DNA of 64,000 nt from Holothuria scabra (Eukaryota; Echinodermata; Holothuroidea; Aspidochirotida; Holothuriidae), in assembly GCA_037179385.1 (NCBI GenBank), contig CM074189.1:19451020-19515019 (forward strand). The letters run 5' to 3'. Numbering within the stretch: the first letter of the stretch is position 1; every line of letters starts with the position of its first letter. The notes below the pieces were generated by a model. It did no database searches and had not been told where the DNA came from. It worked only from the letters and a program-made list of their open reading frames with translations. Below, one piece after another: positions 36,001-51,000 of this stretch. Position numbers and translations under genes: made by a program.

Positions 36001-39000
36001 CGAATTGTTTAGACAAGTTTCAGGTTGACCCATATTTAAACACTACACCTGTGTAAACACAATGTACAAAGCATAGCACTCCCACAAAAGTTTTGTCATC
36101 AAACTGCAACTGGAGAAAACATACACTGTAAGTGTGCTTAATAAAATTACCACTGTGTAAGCACCAAATACCTTCGCCAGCATCGATTCACTCAGTACTA
36201 CTGTAGCTCTACTGCTGCTAGTATGTGATCATTACATGCTACCAGGACGAGTGTTTAATTGCTCAAATTGACACAGCACTACCATTAACATTACCATATC
36301 TACAATCCTTGACGAAAATGATGGCACAAAACAAGCAATGAATGGATGACCATCCCCTACTCCCCCATTCAATGTTGCGGCAGCCCAAGGCATCCTGAAA
36401 CTTCAACATTGATATGGGGAGCAGAGTTTGTCTCATGTACTTTTGTCGAGGATTGTAGCTTAATAACAATTAAGGTACATGTACAGAATTGCATTGCGCT
36501 ACCCAGTACACACCTGTGACTTGTAAACAAAATGTCTATAGACCTACAGAGCTTAATAGAACAGTTCCTTACATGCAATAAGTGGCAAGAACTGGGACAA
36601 TAAGATCCCTTTAGAATTCTTCAGCACCACTGCAATGACACACTTTGGTGTGTTTTACTGAAAAGAATCATTGATATCAGTCATCACTGTGCATTACACA
36701 AGGCAAGATTGAACAGACTCCAAGGTACCATCACTGGCATAGGTACAGCATGTTGAGTTAGTTTAGATAGAATTTTATGGCCCAGTTTCCAACTAATTGG
36801 CTCAAGTTTAGCAGGCCACAGCCTTTTTACAATTGTGGCTCACTGGCTTGTTTTCCCTACTCCATTGCTTATGCGGAGCATACTGAGGTGTTTCACATTA
36901 CTTGCACACAGTGATGTGGAACTGACCCTGAAGCACGGATTTAAGAGTTCAGAAAATTTCCTGATTTCAGTAAATTCCAAGTCTTTGGCAAAATTCTCAG
37001 GAAATCCTTTTTACCAGACCAAATGGTTTGCTGTGGCCAGCAGGATTGAAATGACCAAGAGAAAGAGAGAGTTTAAGGGCTTTGTAGTTGGAATCTTTTC
37101 ACAAAAATGTTAAATTTACTGCATGAAAATACTTTAAAACAGAAAATGATCGCACCATTGTTAATCTAAGCCTCAGTGGTGAAAATTTTCCTCAGAGGGA
37201 AACCTTCTTGCTCAAGCTTCATTGAGAGGTCTGAAGTTTGACTCCTGAACGTGTCAAACTGAAGACTTTAAAAATGGAACCTACTGGCAGTGTGCTTGGT
37301 GCTCAGCATAAGTGCTGGCATAAGAGAGACAATCCAGTGAGTTAGAATTGTTAAAAGGGCTGTGGCCAGTCTGGCTGGAACAAATTGGCTAGAAACTGAG
37401 CTGTTAGACTATATCTAACTCATTCAGGCAGACAATAGTAAATAACAAAGACTAAAGAAATTGACCTCTTCTCAGCTTACATCTCTGATGAAGACAAATT
37501 TGTATCCTATGTGTTGCAAAAGGAGAATTACATTTTGTTACTTGCATTTGGGGTCATCTACACTGTAAAGGTACACTTTTGGGAAACCATTCCATAATTG
37601 ATTGATCTGGTACATTGAGGGACCAACAGAGAGTTTACAAGGACAAAATAGCGGACAGAATATTTCGAAGTTTTCAAAAACAATTTGATGTAGAATTTGA
37701 ACCTTATGACCTATTTGCCAGTTGTGCTAGTAAACCCCTTGAGTCTTACTAAATCTAACTGTGTGCTGTGTGATATTGTGAATCTAATACAACTTAAATA
37801 TTCCTAATGAGTTATTTTCTTATTGTTACAACTCTATCCAAAGGAGGTATACATTACACTCCAACAGTGTGTGTGCTTATACTTTAGTTCTTACCTTTAG
37901 TTCTGCCCTTTCCATTCGTTACTGTAATTTTTCCTTTTTGTGTGACACTTTGAAAGAGATCCACATCCCTGTTACATACCAATCCCTCTTGAAGATGGTG
38001 TTAAATTTTTATCATGTCCCATGTCAAACCCCGTTGTACTGTTCAAAGGTGCCCATGTAACCTTCCGAAAGTTGGGCAACATTACTTTGAAAGCAATTTT
38101 CAATACCAGCCTTTGATACAATACATGAATCCTGGAAACAAATTTGATCAAGCTGAATGAAGCCTTCTTTCCTGTCTCCCAGATTTCTTTTTGTCTTCAC
38201 TTTTTAGTTATTTTAGACAACTGTGTTTTTTTTTTTTTTTTTTGCTGACAATATGTCAGTGTCTAAAACAATATTGAACACATATTACGGTGTTAAAAGT
38301 CTTATAGGCAGTCTAATTTATGTTATTTTCCTCTTAAAGGTGGTCAGATTGGTATGATACTACCCCACCCAGCAATTGAATATCATGATGAAATTAGGAA
38401 TGAAAGTCACTCAATTTTCAGTTCTCACATGATCACCAAGCTTCAATTGTTTGCCTTAGCAAGCATCTTTATACTTAAAATACTTACAGTGACTCAAATC
38501 CTGGTAATGCTCCTTTGGGGAGTTTAGGTAAGGCAGAACTCTAAACAATACAGCTCATATAGTGAAAATGCACCACATATCTTGTTGCTTCATTGAAAGC
38601 TGAAAATATTAAATATTTGATGGTGTTGGTCAGGTATTCAGATTGATGGTTGAGGTTTCAATTTTTTGGTTAGGGGAATGACCCTTCCCTCTCTCATTTA
38701 AGTTCCTCTCTCCAGTCTCCCAGATCATGGCCTTTTTAATCAAAGATCATGGCCAAAGCCATAACTAGTGCACAGTATACCTCAACTTTTGTAGCACCTA
38801 AAGCAAAGTTTTCAAACTTATTGTAAGCAACAATTAAATCTCACAATTTTGTCTCTATTGTCTCTGCCAAGTATCTTACAGAAGTTACAGTACATTACAT
38901 TTCAAGGAATATGTTGTTCATTCAAGCTAAACTTACCAATTACTCCTAGTTTGTTTCTTTATTGAGAAGGAAAAATATTGTCACATGATTCTCAGGGCCA

Positions 39001-42000
39001 TTCATCAAATTGGATTGTCTACTACTCTAATTCAAGTTGGCATGACTGCATTTTCCCTTTAAGTGAATCACTTGCTAAGAGTTCTTTAATACTGCCCTCT
39101 TTTATCATATTGTATGTAGTAATTAGTCCCCTGTTTTAAGCTGCTCTGTTCCCTCCCTCCTCCCTACTTAACTTTCTTTTTTGTTGATTGAGTCTGTTTG
39201 CACCTTCTTCTGCTGCAGAAGTTATAAGCAGCCTTCTTACAGGCCTTCCGTGCGGTCACCACTACCAGACCAAACCCACAGATATAGACAGAGGTATCCA
39301 ATGCACCTTTAATACTTTTTAACATCACAACTCACTTTAACTCATTCATAATAGTGGCACTTCTAACCTGCTAAACATTTCTAACTGCCATTTTTTTCTG
39401 CCTAACTCTCTAGGGTTTCTGTCAGTAAATTAGCCATTTAATTGTTAATTCTTACAAGAGGGAGCAAACTTAGTAACTTTGGGTTTAATGCATGTATATG
39501 TTCACCTATAATAGCCTTTAGAATGACATGTTCATCATGTATGGTGATGATAACTCATCCTATAGTTAGTGTTACTGTTCATATTGTAGTTATTTCCAAC
39601 TACTGGAAATCATATTCTCTTCGCAGTGTCCTTTACCGCATGCCATCTGATGTATACTGTATCGACTGCATGCACAAAGACATTTTCTTTTCTGTCATCA
39701 TTATACCAAGAGTATCAAATTTATACTTTTCTGTGCTAATGAATAGCAGGGAATGTGTTTTGAGAAACTCAAAATGAACAAGTCATCTCATATTAATAAA
39801 TCATGATCCAGAAAGTGCAAAATGAAATTTTTGTTTGGGGGCACCCTTCCAGAATTTGAAAGTGTAAGAAAAATTATTGCTCTTTGTAGTTAATGATCTC
39901 CTGTTAAAGTTCAGTCCCTGATATCTCTCACATAAAAGATATTAGAAGGAAGATGGTGTGGGTTGGGACTGCTACAAAAAATTTAAGAAGTGACGGTTGG
40001 AGTCCTGAATGGTTAGTTGATCTGTTTGTCTGTGCAAGTTCTAAAGTATTTTCACAGAGTACCTCTGTTACTTTTTGGGATTTGAAGGGACTGAAACATT
40101 GGATGGAACAAGAAGTACTGGCAGTGACAGTTCTCCTAATTTTTTTAAGAAAAAAGTTTAGGAACATAAAATTCCTTGTATTATACCCTACATTTTATGT
40201 ATTCTGGAAGCTTTGATCAAAGGTTGCATAGGTACTTGATAAAATTTAAAAAAGGAGAAAAAAAAGGAGCATGTTACGCATGACAAATTATTGTTTCTAA
40301 AAGTGTTTCATGTATGAATATTTGCATGTACTGTAATATATATGTACACATGTTGATATTTAAAACTCTTTTATGGTGGAAGCTTGTTTTTATACTCAAT
40401 TGTAACCATTTGGCATTACATGAATGAATGTAAAGCATTTTCTTTCTGAATTGTAAAGAGCTTTGTAGGTTACAGGTAAGTAATGCAAATTCTGGAATAC
40501 TCCATTTCATATCAATGTTCTTTGGGATATTTGCTTTTCAATAACTATCACATGTTGATAACATGCTGTAATGAACAGTTCAATTTGCCTATTTCTGTAT
40601 AGCAATGTCAGGACTTATCATTGGTATCCAGGCCTTGAATTGTGAGGCATGCAAGTGCGATCGCACACCTGTCCTTCACCTCAAGTCACTGTGAGAAGTG
40701 CACTTTTTTGCACACCTAAATAAAGACTGGGAACTCAGTCAAATGTATCAAAATTTGATAAAACAAGATACCAAAACTTCGCATTATTTCCCGAGAAGTG
40801 CGATTTATAGCTCACCTAGAAATTTCAAAACTCAAGGCCTGGGTTTCCATCAAAACATAGCCCTTCATTTACATACATGTAATGTTAATTATATTCCAGG
40901 TATCAACTTGTCACTACAGTATGTATTGAGTGTATGTGTATACCAGTTGCCACTGGTTCATTGTGACTACAGCAATCACTAATCAGTACTACTGTACTTC
41001 ATGTAACTCTCTGCAAAACATAATCTTGTGTTTTCACTAGAGTACTGTAAATACTGAGCCTGGAGAATTCCCACCCTGACAAATGAACTTTGTAAATTTC
41101 CAGTGAATATTGCCGACCATGACTCTGTCCAAATTTCCTGCAGGGCAAATTGTTTTAATGCAAATTGACTTGGTTGGGAATCATACTGTATAGGTTGAAA
41201 TGTATAGGGGTGGCAATCTTCAAGGAGGAGAGTTTTTGGTCATGTGGAAAGGGGGAAGGGGAGAGGTACCACCATATTTTACAGGTTGAAAATGTTTTAT
41301 GTATAAATACCCTACAGTAACATTGAACAGAAAAGACAGAATTAACAATGTCATATTATTTTATTCACAAAGTTTGACAAATTTCTACAGATTGTGAGAT
41401 TAACCCAGTTTGACAGCTGTAAGTAAGAAAATTAGAGCAATTTTACACAAAATCACATTTTTCTCCAAGTTGCAAACAATTTCACTTTAATTTTTGAAGG
41501 CCTATAAGGTATACCATCTCTTTCTTTCACAGTTCTCCATCAGCTTGCCTACAAAACTGTCCTGGAATTATTTTTGCCTTGCTTTTTATTTTGTCTAAAA
41601 CACTGCTGCTTCGGCACTTCATTCTCCAAAAGTGAAATTTTTTATCTTTTCTTACTTTCTAAATTTTTGGCTTTACTGCTTATACTATGTCAAATACCAG
41701 TTGTTTTGTAATGTTGCTGCACCAGGAGAAAATTTGAAGACTGTTGCTTTCAGACAAAAAAATTTACCTCTAGGACAATAAGTTGAACCATTTGGACTAA
41801 AGTCATAAACCAATTAAGCGAACAGCAATAATTTCAGTTTGAGTGTTTTGTGTTGGCAATCAGAAATGCACATAGGTATAAACAAAGGCCATTCAGATTT
41901 ATCATTTATTTTTACAGCAAACATTTTACTAAGAGAATGCACTACATTTCTTCTTAGACAGCAATCACCATTAACTTTTTACCCTCATAGCTAGCCTCTT

Positions 42001-45000
42001 GATAAAAATTAAATTGGGGAGAACTGTGTTATAATGGTTAAGCTGCATGAACGGTAATTTTTCAGCCATACCTTACATATAGCAATGGCAAATTAGGGTT
42101 TAGCAGCGACACCCTGCATAGTGACGGGGTTGAGTCTAAGGGGCAAGCTTTCATCCATCAAATTACTATATTTTTTAGCTTCTTAATTTCTTCATTGGTA
42201 TATTTTCCCTGTAGCATTCTTTAATAAGTCTAATTATTAAGCTACAATTTTTTAGTGAAAATGATGCAGAGAAAAATTTGGTAAAAGGTGAAATAAAATG
42301 GATGTATGTGTAAGATAAACAATTTGTAGCTCCTGAATATTGGCAGATCTTTACTACTAGAAAGGAAACCTTAATTTTTACCCATTAAAAATATTAGCAA
42401 TCATGTGAAGTTATTTCTTTGAAGGACAATATTCACTACATGGGTTCTAACTTTATATCCGCACATGCATATGTGAACTTTTTGTTCAAGTGCAACTCTT
42501 AAGAAAACATCTGAGCACTGGGCCGGTTGCATATAGCATACTGCTTTATGTGTGATTACATCCCACCATCAGCTGTAAACACTTGTCAAAGTGTTACCCA
42601 TTGAATTTTCATGTATTGTGCAAAACTGCTCCATGAAGAAACTTAAAACTGGTCTATTTAAAGGGCCAAATTGAGTTGATTTTGATCACTGAACAAGGGT
42701 TTTGAATGGTTATTCGTGCATGACAATGCTTATTGTTAGCATACTGTAATTTTTCAAGTTTTCCTGCATACAAAAACAAAGCAAGAAGTTCATTAAGTTT
42801 AGATTTGTTTGTATCCTGGCTTGTTACCTTTTTGAGAATAATTATCTGTTTACAACTCTTAAAAAACAGAATGGAATTGTTTATTACTTGGTAATTATCT
42901 TATTCGTCTGAATTTGGACCAATAGTTTTAAACGGGGGAGAAATTTTTATACTTTGGAAAAATTGGATGCACTTGTGAGAACAAACCATTTTAAAGACAG
43001 CTCCCTCATTTAAGCTCCACTTACAGTACCTCTCTACGACATCAATCTTGTAGTACATGAATAGAATGGAATTCAATAAAAAAGAACTGAATCCAGCTGT
43101 GCAGTGCTGTGTTTAGCACTGTGCATGTTTACAGCTTATTGATCACATTACAAATGAAAGCAAAACCTCTTTATAGATCTTTTTGATTATTCATTTCAGT
43201 AGCTGTGTCAATCTTGTTCAGTGTCTTACATCTGTGCACACCATTCCCATCTTGACCCATGGGAATAATAAAACCACAGAATGAATAAACTTTCAGTACT
43301 TAAGAAATGATTGAATGCAGCTGTGTGTTGTGAATGAAACAAACTGTTTATCTAGGGAGTTGCTGTTTGACAAATCTAAAACAAGCCTGTGGTTTATCTA
43401 TGCAGTTCTCTAATCATGCTTGGAAATTGAAAGTTCTTTCTATACAATCTGCAGCAAGTTTTTTTAAACTGCAGCCGAACTTAAAAACTACAATTTTTGT
43501 AGTAGTCCACAGAAATTCCCAGTTGACACAACACTTTGATTAACAGCAAGTTCAAAAAATGCAGAGTATTCTAACTCATATTACACAGCATAAACTGTGC
43601 TGAGTGTGTTTTGACTACACATTAGGGTCTTGTATACTCACCCAGAGGCAATGAATTGAGACTGTAGTGTCTGAATGAGGATGAGATTTTAACAGTTGTG
43701 GGAGGGGCTTAGATAAAAATAGTAGACTAGGAAAACTAAAGCAGATGTAGGTTGAGAGGAATGTGCCATAATAATAGCAATGCTTTGCTTACTTACATTG
43801 AATAATTTCAATCACAAATGGTGGTATATTCAATTCTTTCTGTCAAATTACAGTTTTTTGAGGTGTATGGGAGTGGCAGGTTGCAACCTCAATGTTTTCG
43901 ACAATATGATCTGATCTTACACCTTTAATTGTTCCACCACCCCCATATTACAACACCCCTTCTGCCAATTCAGGCAAACTCATTATAGCAACACCCCATT
44001 GTGTCAACACCATACATTTTATTCAGACGATTCTGCAGTACTGTATGTTCCAATGCCCATTTGGTCAGGTGGCCATTTGTTCTGACAACTCTATTGTAGA
44101 TGAATATATGGGTGTCAGAACAAATTTGAGGTGTTGTTGGAACACATGGTCATCAGCATGTAGGGCTGTTGAAACACACTGTAGGGGTGTCAGAACATAG
44201 GGGTGTTACAACATAGTGGTTTCTGAATAAAGAGATGTTGGAACCTTGGTTTCAGAACATAGGGATGTTGGAACAAAGAGGTTTCTGAACATTGGGGGGT
44301 TGGAACAAGTAGGGGTTTAAGAACATACTATACAGGTAGGTGTCAAAACATAGAGGTGTTGGAACATAGGAGTGTCAGAATGTAGGGGTCAACATAGGGG
44401 TGTTAGAACTTACAGCAGGGCAGTCTCTAAAGTTACTCTGAGTACTGTAGGGAACCATACACTGGCATTGTTGAACAAATTAATTTTGGAAGAAATAGAA
44501 TATTTCACTAGAAAATTTTCATTACAAATTTAATTCCATTATTGTGATAATACAGTAAGTATAATGTTCAGAAGAGATGATATGCATGTTGCTGGGAGGA
44601 AACAAGAGGAATATCAGTGTGTTCACTTATTTGGATACTTCGTCTGCAAGTGCACACATGCACCCAACCATGTGTATTATATCACAATGACACACCCACG
44701 CCTATCACATACATAGTGTTTCAAATAAAAATATGAATATGAAGGAATTCGTAATGATTTCTAATTCCAAATGTTGCTTGAAAGTTGTCTTTTTTTTATT
44801 CTTGTGGCAAATCTATTGCACACCCCAAAAAGCAAAAAAAATATATTTTATTGTAAATCTTGTTTTGCCAAACATTCATAAATAAAAATTTTATCAGGTT
44901 TTCACTCCCATGGTAAGTTAAGCATGAAGGCCACTTGCTTTTCTCTTTTTCATAAATTTTATTTGCTTCTTTGAAAATTTTATATATTTTTTGCTGTTCT

Positions 45001-48000
45001 CTTCTTGAAAATGCTGTATTGGAATAATTAGTAACAATGAAAAGGTTTGATATGATACAGTACGTGCAGTTGATCAAAGAAGACATAAATCTGAATTTTC
45101 TCCTAAATGTGGTTCTATGTACAGTCCTTTCACCCTCCCCTGAGACACCGATGTGTGTGGTTGGAGTGGTCCCTACTTGCAGCTAGATGTGTGGTTGGAG
45201 TGGTCCCTACTTGCAGCTAGAATGTGTGGAGTTTGAGCCCTGGCTGGGTCATACCCAATCATGGAACCTACTTCTATTTTGACTGGTGCTTCAACAGAGT
45301 AGGGAAAGCAAGCCAGTGAGCCACACCAGGAGAAAAGGCTGTGGCTGGCTGGCAGACTAACTTGGTTAAAAACTCAGCCATTATGCCTAAAATACCTACC
45401 TGTACAGATATCTTTGCATACATGTTATGCATATTAGAAACCTTGATCGGACCATGCCCCTGGGCAAATCTTTACAATGAAGCAGGCCATCAGTGCCTAA
45501 TATTCAAGCCAAGGAAATTAAAGGTATGGTATTTTCCTGCCTTTTGTCAGCTGGGCAGTGTAATGTTGTAGGCCTGTGCTCTACTTCAAGTCATCATTCG
45601 ATTTCCTCCAGTACTACTTTGGTATTGTGTTTTTGTATTGTCAAAACTGCTCCATGCTATTAGTTTAGAAAGAAGAAACTTTGCTTCCCAAACAAAGCAA
45701 ATGCATGAAGGGTAAAGCTCTGTACAAGAGTTGTTTAAGTTGTGGTATTATAACACATCACATGCAAGTATAATTTTCTTCTCTCTCTTTTTTTTTGGGG
45801 GGGGGGGTGGATCTTGCATGTTCCGTTTGCAGTAACAATTATAGTCCTTTAACAATTGTCTTCCTCTCCCAGTCCTACTCATCCATATTTTCCCGAACAT
45901 GTCACTCATCATTTCTCCTTCACCAACTTCATTTTAACTTTTTGTTATTAATTAATTTTGCAATGATTGTATTCCAGTTCTGGTGAAACGGACAGTGCAA
46001 GTACTAAAGGCCACAGTTCAGGACATTCATCATCTATCAGGGCGAGTCATGACACTCCAAGCAGGACAGTCAGTCCTCGGCCTGTCCGATTGGTGACTCA
46101 TACGTCAGACTCTGATCAGGGTAAGTCTTGTTCCAGTGTTTCCTCTAAGAAATTATCCATTGACAGAATTAGAGAAAATGTTGCTCACATGAAATGTCCG
46201 TTTTGTGGAACTATGCATGGTGTCAGAAAAGAACGAAACCATCTGATTTCTTCCTTTCAAACATCAGTGCATCAAATTGGCAAGCCATTGTGTTAAAATA
46301 GCTTAATGGAAACACTGGACTTCACAGTGGTGCATGAATAACTAAAGTAACTTGTTTTTACTGGTACCAGGGCTGTGCCTGTAAATCCAGTTAGCTCCCA
46401 ACTCTCCAGTCTTAGGAGGAAAATTCATCTAAAGTAATACCTTGTTCCAGTATCTACCTGCTTTCTCCAGCTATTTTTCTGCCCAAACCCTTTGTAAAAT
46501 ACTGTGTTTCATAACACTTTCTACATTCATTCCAAGTCAATGTTGAAGTAGTATGTGTTATACTTGAAACGCATTGTATACATGTAGACTGCAATGATTG
46601 CAAATATTCAATTACTTTTGCTTATGAAAATTTATCCCTTGAAAGTCTTTCCTGGAACTCCCTACCAATTGGTCTTCATCCCCCCCCCTGGACTTCACCA
46701 GGGGCACTGTGGTGTACTCATGTACCACACCTATTAGTGGTTGCTGGCTTACAGTGGACTTTTTGCCCATTCCCACTCCCTAAATCTGATTATCCCTGTT
46801 TGGAATTCTAATGTTGGGAACAGTGCAGTTAACAGACCAATCAACAGGTTAAACTGTCACCTCTTCCCCTCCCCCCCCCCACTTAATCTGTCCAAAATAT
46901 TTAAAAAAATATTTTATTATAATTTGCAAATAAAAATAGGAACTTGAGCTTGAAATGCCTTCAGGCATTTTCTTGTTTACCCAATATCATAAAAATGGAC
47001 CATTCCAATGTTAGCTTCATTAAATAGCCATGAATAGTTCTTTGGCTGGTTTATCTGTGCACAAACACCCCATGGATAGTGATTTTGTCATTGTGCCTTG
47101 TCATGATGTCGCTTTTAGTTTAACCAGTTAAATTTCGGATAATGGAAACTGCTAATCAGATAGCGAATTAACCAAAAAAACGTAGCACTAATTGATCTGA
47201 AATTGATGTTCAACACAAAAAGTATTTGATAATATGTAATAATACTAACTTGTAAGCAATGATGTCAGGAAAGATAGTTTTGTTAGTGACATCACTAGGA
47301 TGAAGTTAGACAGTCTTGTAACTGGGATCAACTGGGATTCATTGAGATATTGGGGGAGCCCTTCACAAGGAGCCCCAAAGATATGATACCAAACTCCTAT
47401 CCCTACACTGGTAGACACGCTGACTGCTCACATAGGCTCAATCAGAGGGGGTGAAGTGTTCATTTGACATGCGCACAGGTCTATTCAGTTATCAGTGATC
47501 AGCACTTCCGCCCCTCCGATGCGGCCTCCGGGAGGAGTCACCACGCCATTTTAAGTTTGGTATCTATGTTTAGAATATCTTTGGGGAGCCCTCCCTATCC
47601 TCTTCTTCCCAATCAATCAGTGGACAAGTTTGAAGTTTATATTGGTGCATGCATGACCTTTCTGTTCAAGCACTGTATACACACACATAAAAGTATAATC
47701 TGTTTACCTTATTGGGCAATATTGCTCCTTGAAGAAACCTTTTAACTCCTCTATTGCCCAAATGACCAGCAGTTACCCTGTGTCTTTGTTACACCACATG
47801 GTGTTTTCCACAAGGTAGTTTTTTTTATAGAAGACAAGATTCATACATAGAATGTTGAAACTTTCCACCTCGAAATACACCTTTGATTTATTAAGTTTAC
47901 AGCCAGGAATTGTATATGTGTTAATGTTAGTCATGTAAACACTCTCCACACAGAAAGTGAAGACATAAAATCACCATAGATAACGCCAAGCATTGTACCA

Positions 48001-51000
48001 GTATTTTTGCTTACCGTGCATAATAAATTTGTGCAATCTTCTTCACACCTGTGTCAATAATCTAAGGCAGAAAAAAGAAAAAACAAAACAAAAAGAAAAC
48101 CAAGAATGTTTTTGTTCTATGTGAAATTCTATCTTGTTTTATTTGCCTTAATTAGCCAGTTTATAGAAAATTCTCAAATTATAAAAAAGGGAAAACAGTG
48201 TTCCGTGAATAGCTTGAGGGTTTGTTTATAATTTCCTTTGCTTTCATGCAGGCTTATGTTTTTTACAGTAGGTTCTCTGTTGGCTTTCCAGTGGGTCTAG
48301 TTCAAGTGGTTGAGTCTGTAAGAACATAGATAAGTTTTGGCTATTTTCCCCATAAAAAATATAAGTAGGAATGCCCTAACAAAAAAAGAGTGAATATCCA
48401 AGCCACTATTATTGTTAAGATATAGTTATAACACCTGTTATTATGTGACAGTTTTTATGTCTCCCTTTATCAATATGTAAATTAATCTTTTTTAAAAATG
48501 TACATGTACTGCTGATACTGATTTTACTTTCCCTTTTGTTCTTCTGTAACCATTCAATGTTTAAGTTACATATGTTCAACAAGGAAACACCTCATGCCAT
48601 GGGCAATTGTTCCTGCAGTGGGGGTCTAAAATGACACAGTGTATATACTACCAGGCTCTTATGTGTTATGCTGTTTCATAATGAAGGTTTATGAGCAGTG
48701 TAACATTTTTACTGGTTGTGATATGTGCATTACATTTCTCATCTTGAGGAAGTTATCCAACATTTCATTCTGGGATTTACAATGGAAAGTACCTAAAGGA
48801 AATGAAGCATAGGATTTCATATTATATTCAGTATTGTGAAAGTGGCCTCCCTATGATCTTAAGTAAAGTAAGCATGCATGCATGCTTGCTGTAGCTGTGA
48901 CATGGTTTTCCTGGAAAGTTAATCCCTGGGAGGAGTTATGCAGGGAAGCTAGGAAGTACTGTACAGTATACTTGACCATTTTAAAGCTCAACAGTGTTGC
49001 AAATGTATTTAGCTCAATATTGTATGCATGCTCATGGATCTAACACCTTGCATTCTTATGCACTAGCAGTTGAACAGTCTTGGATTTGTCATCTTGATAT
49101 CTTGTATCAGAAAAACAAAATGAGGGCATCAGACAATCATTTTTTCTCTACAGGTAGTGCTGGTGAAGAGGTCAACTCTAAGCAAGGGTCAAGAAGGTCA
49201 TCTGTTGTTTGGACAGAAACTCTGATGGATGAGCAAGAAGCAATGTCAGCAAATATTCTGCAATCCAAGAATCTTCTTCTACAGCTTCAAGAATTGGTAA
49301 GAAGTTTAAGACAATAACAATTATGCTAAGTTATTCCAAATCGTGTTTATTTTACATATTTACCCTAATTTTCTTCACACTTGCATAAATATTTGAAGGT
49401 CATATGTGGAAAATAAGCAGTTACCTTTGTGTTTTGAGTCTGTGCCGATTATGTCCAACTGATGTATCAGTGACATTGCAGGTACTACTTGTGCAGATGG
49501 ACAAGACTGGGGATAACAGATGTATGGAGTGGTGTTGTTATATCATATCATGTCAGGCCTAGAGTACTTGCATGTCACTCACTGTTTCATATTCAGTCTT
49601 TAATTTCAGTTATCACCTTGTTTATTTAATACCATCACTCTAGTGAATATCCCCAAGTTTCTAATAAATCCTTACCTCTCCTTGACTTTAACATCTTACT
49701 GTGTGTAGAGAAAGCTGGAATTCCTGAGAGAACCCATTTGTTACAGAGTCTCAGTTTTCAAATCATTCACAGCTTTTCAGCAAGGACCATGTTAAAGTAA
49801 TATTGTGTTCTTTTCAGTCCTAATTTAGTTAAGACTGAAGTAATGGCCCCTATAATGAAAGTGTCATGCTCCCCCATGGGATCTATTGGAGTAAATGAGG
49901 AATGTATATTTGTTTGTAACAAATGCAGTATGCTGGAATATTTCTTTTATTGCCCAATTCATGTTACAATGTTAGCCTAGATATTTAATGGCTGATCGTT
50001 AGTACCATGTCTGAAAGAAGTTCCCAATACTCTGTGAAGTCCAAATTTATTGATAAAGATTAAAAAAAAGTAAAAGAAAGAAGTACTAAATATGTGACCT
50101 ACTATTATTATATTATTCTCCTCCTGTAGCTTTTAAGTGGTAGATTCCCTGATGAAGATGGTAGCTCAGAGGCAGAGGAAGATCAAGTACTATTTGAAGG
50201 ATCTACACCCAAGGAGCAAGTTGTGAGTATAGTCGAAAAAATGTTTCTCCCCGTTTGTTAGGTGTTGTAGAATAAGACCATGATATTTTCTGCCTGTCGT
50301 AAACTGAAGGGAAAGACCTGTGCCGTACAGTACTTGAATTGTGTTTGATACTGTATTTCAACCTTTCCTTTTTTTTCTAGTTGACACTATTAAACAGGTT
50401 CATGTTGGTGTGTTACATCATCTAACTAATTAGCTAACTTATCAAGAAAGTGGTGATAGTGTGATGTATGATACATAGACACAACTTTTAGAATCAGAGT
50501 ATGTGGTTGTTGTCCTATGCACTTATCAGTTGTAAGATGCATTGACTGATTCCCTGGGTGATGTCGGTCAATGTTCATAAGAAGTTTCAAACATTCTTGT
50601 TCGATGACACAGCCCTCATTCGTGCGATTGACCTAACATTTTATAGACTTTGACACACTTGTCCTGTGTAATATGATGGAGCTATCTTGCCCCTAATATG
50701 CAACATTTGGCAAACTTTTACTGACCCCTGTATCACATCTTGGATGAATATGACACTAATTTGATTCCCCGCTGCCGGAGGGTCATGGGTCAGGGTGATG
50801 CAACTTGCAGTTAGTAGTGCATTACAATTGTCAAAATGATTGACACAATTTTTTTATCGTGTGCAATAGGTTGCGTATGAAATGGAACCATTCCAAACAA
50901 GTAAGTGTTCAGTGCCTTTGGTCTCAGTTTTGCACTGGACTCGAATATTCCCCCCCCCCCACCCCAAGGTATCCTTTGCCCTTATTTTCTCCCCCCCCCC

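Larger units (their letters stand above)
35814..39218. other. Dixin intron 4
   Basis: 3.4 kb. Two SINE family A copies (36754-36890 minus, 37172-37428 plus) and a T run near 38225-38243. Small frame-open stretches (for example 36835-37113) coincide with the SINE or have no conserved look. No further exon recognised. Confidence 0.5.
39294..45977. other. Dixin intron 5 (longest intron)
   Basis: 6.7 kb. It holds a TIR-bearing dispersed repeat (40629-40841), a fragment of the TTAA MITE family (43532-43775), a minisatellite-like array (44098-44411) and a SINE (45140-45395). Between 40850 and 43530 I see AT-rich DNA and no recognisable element or exon. Confidence 0.5.
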
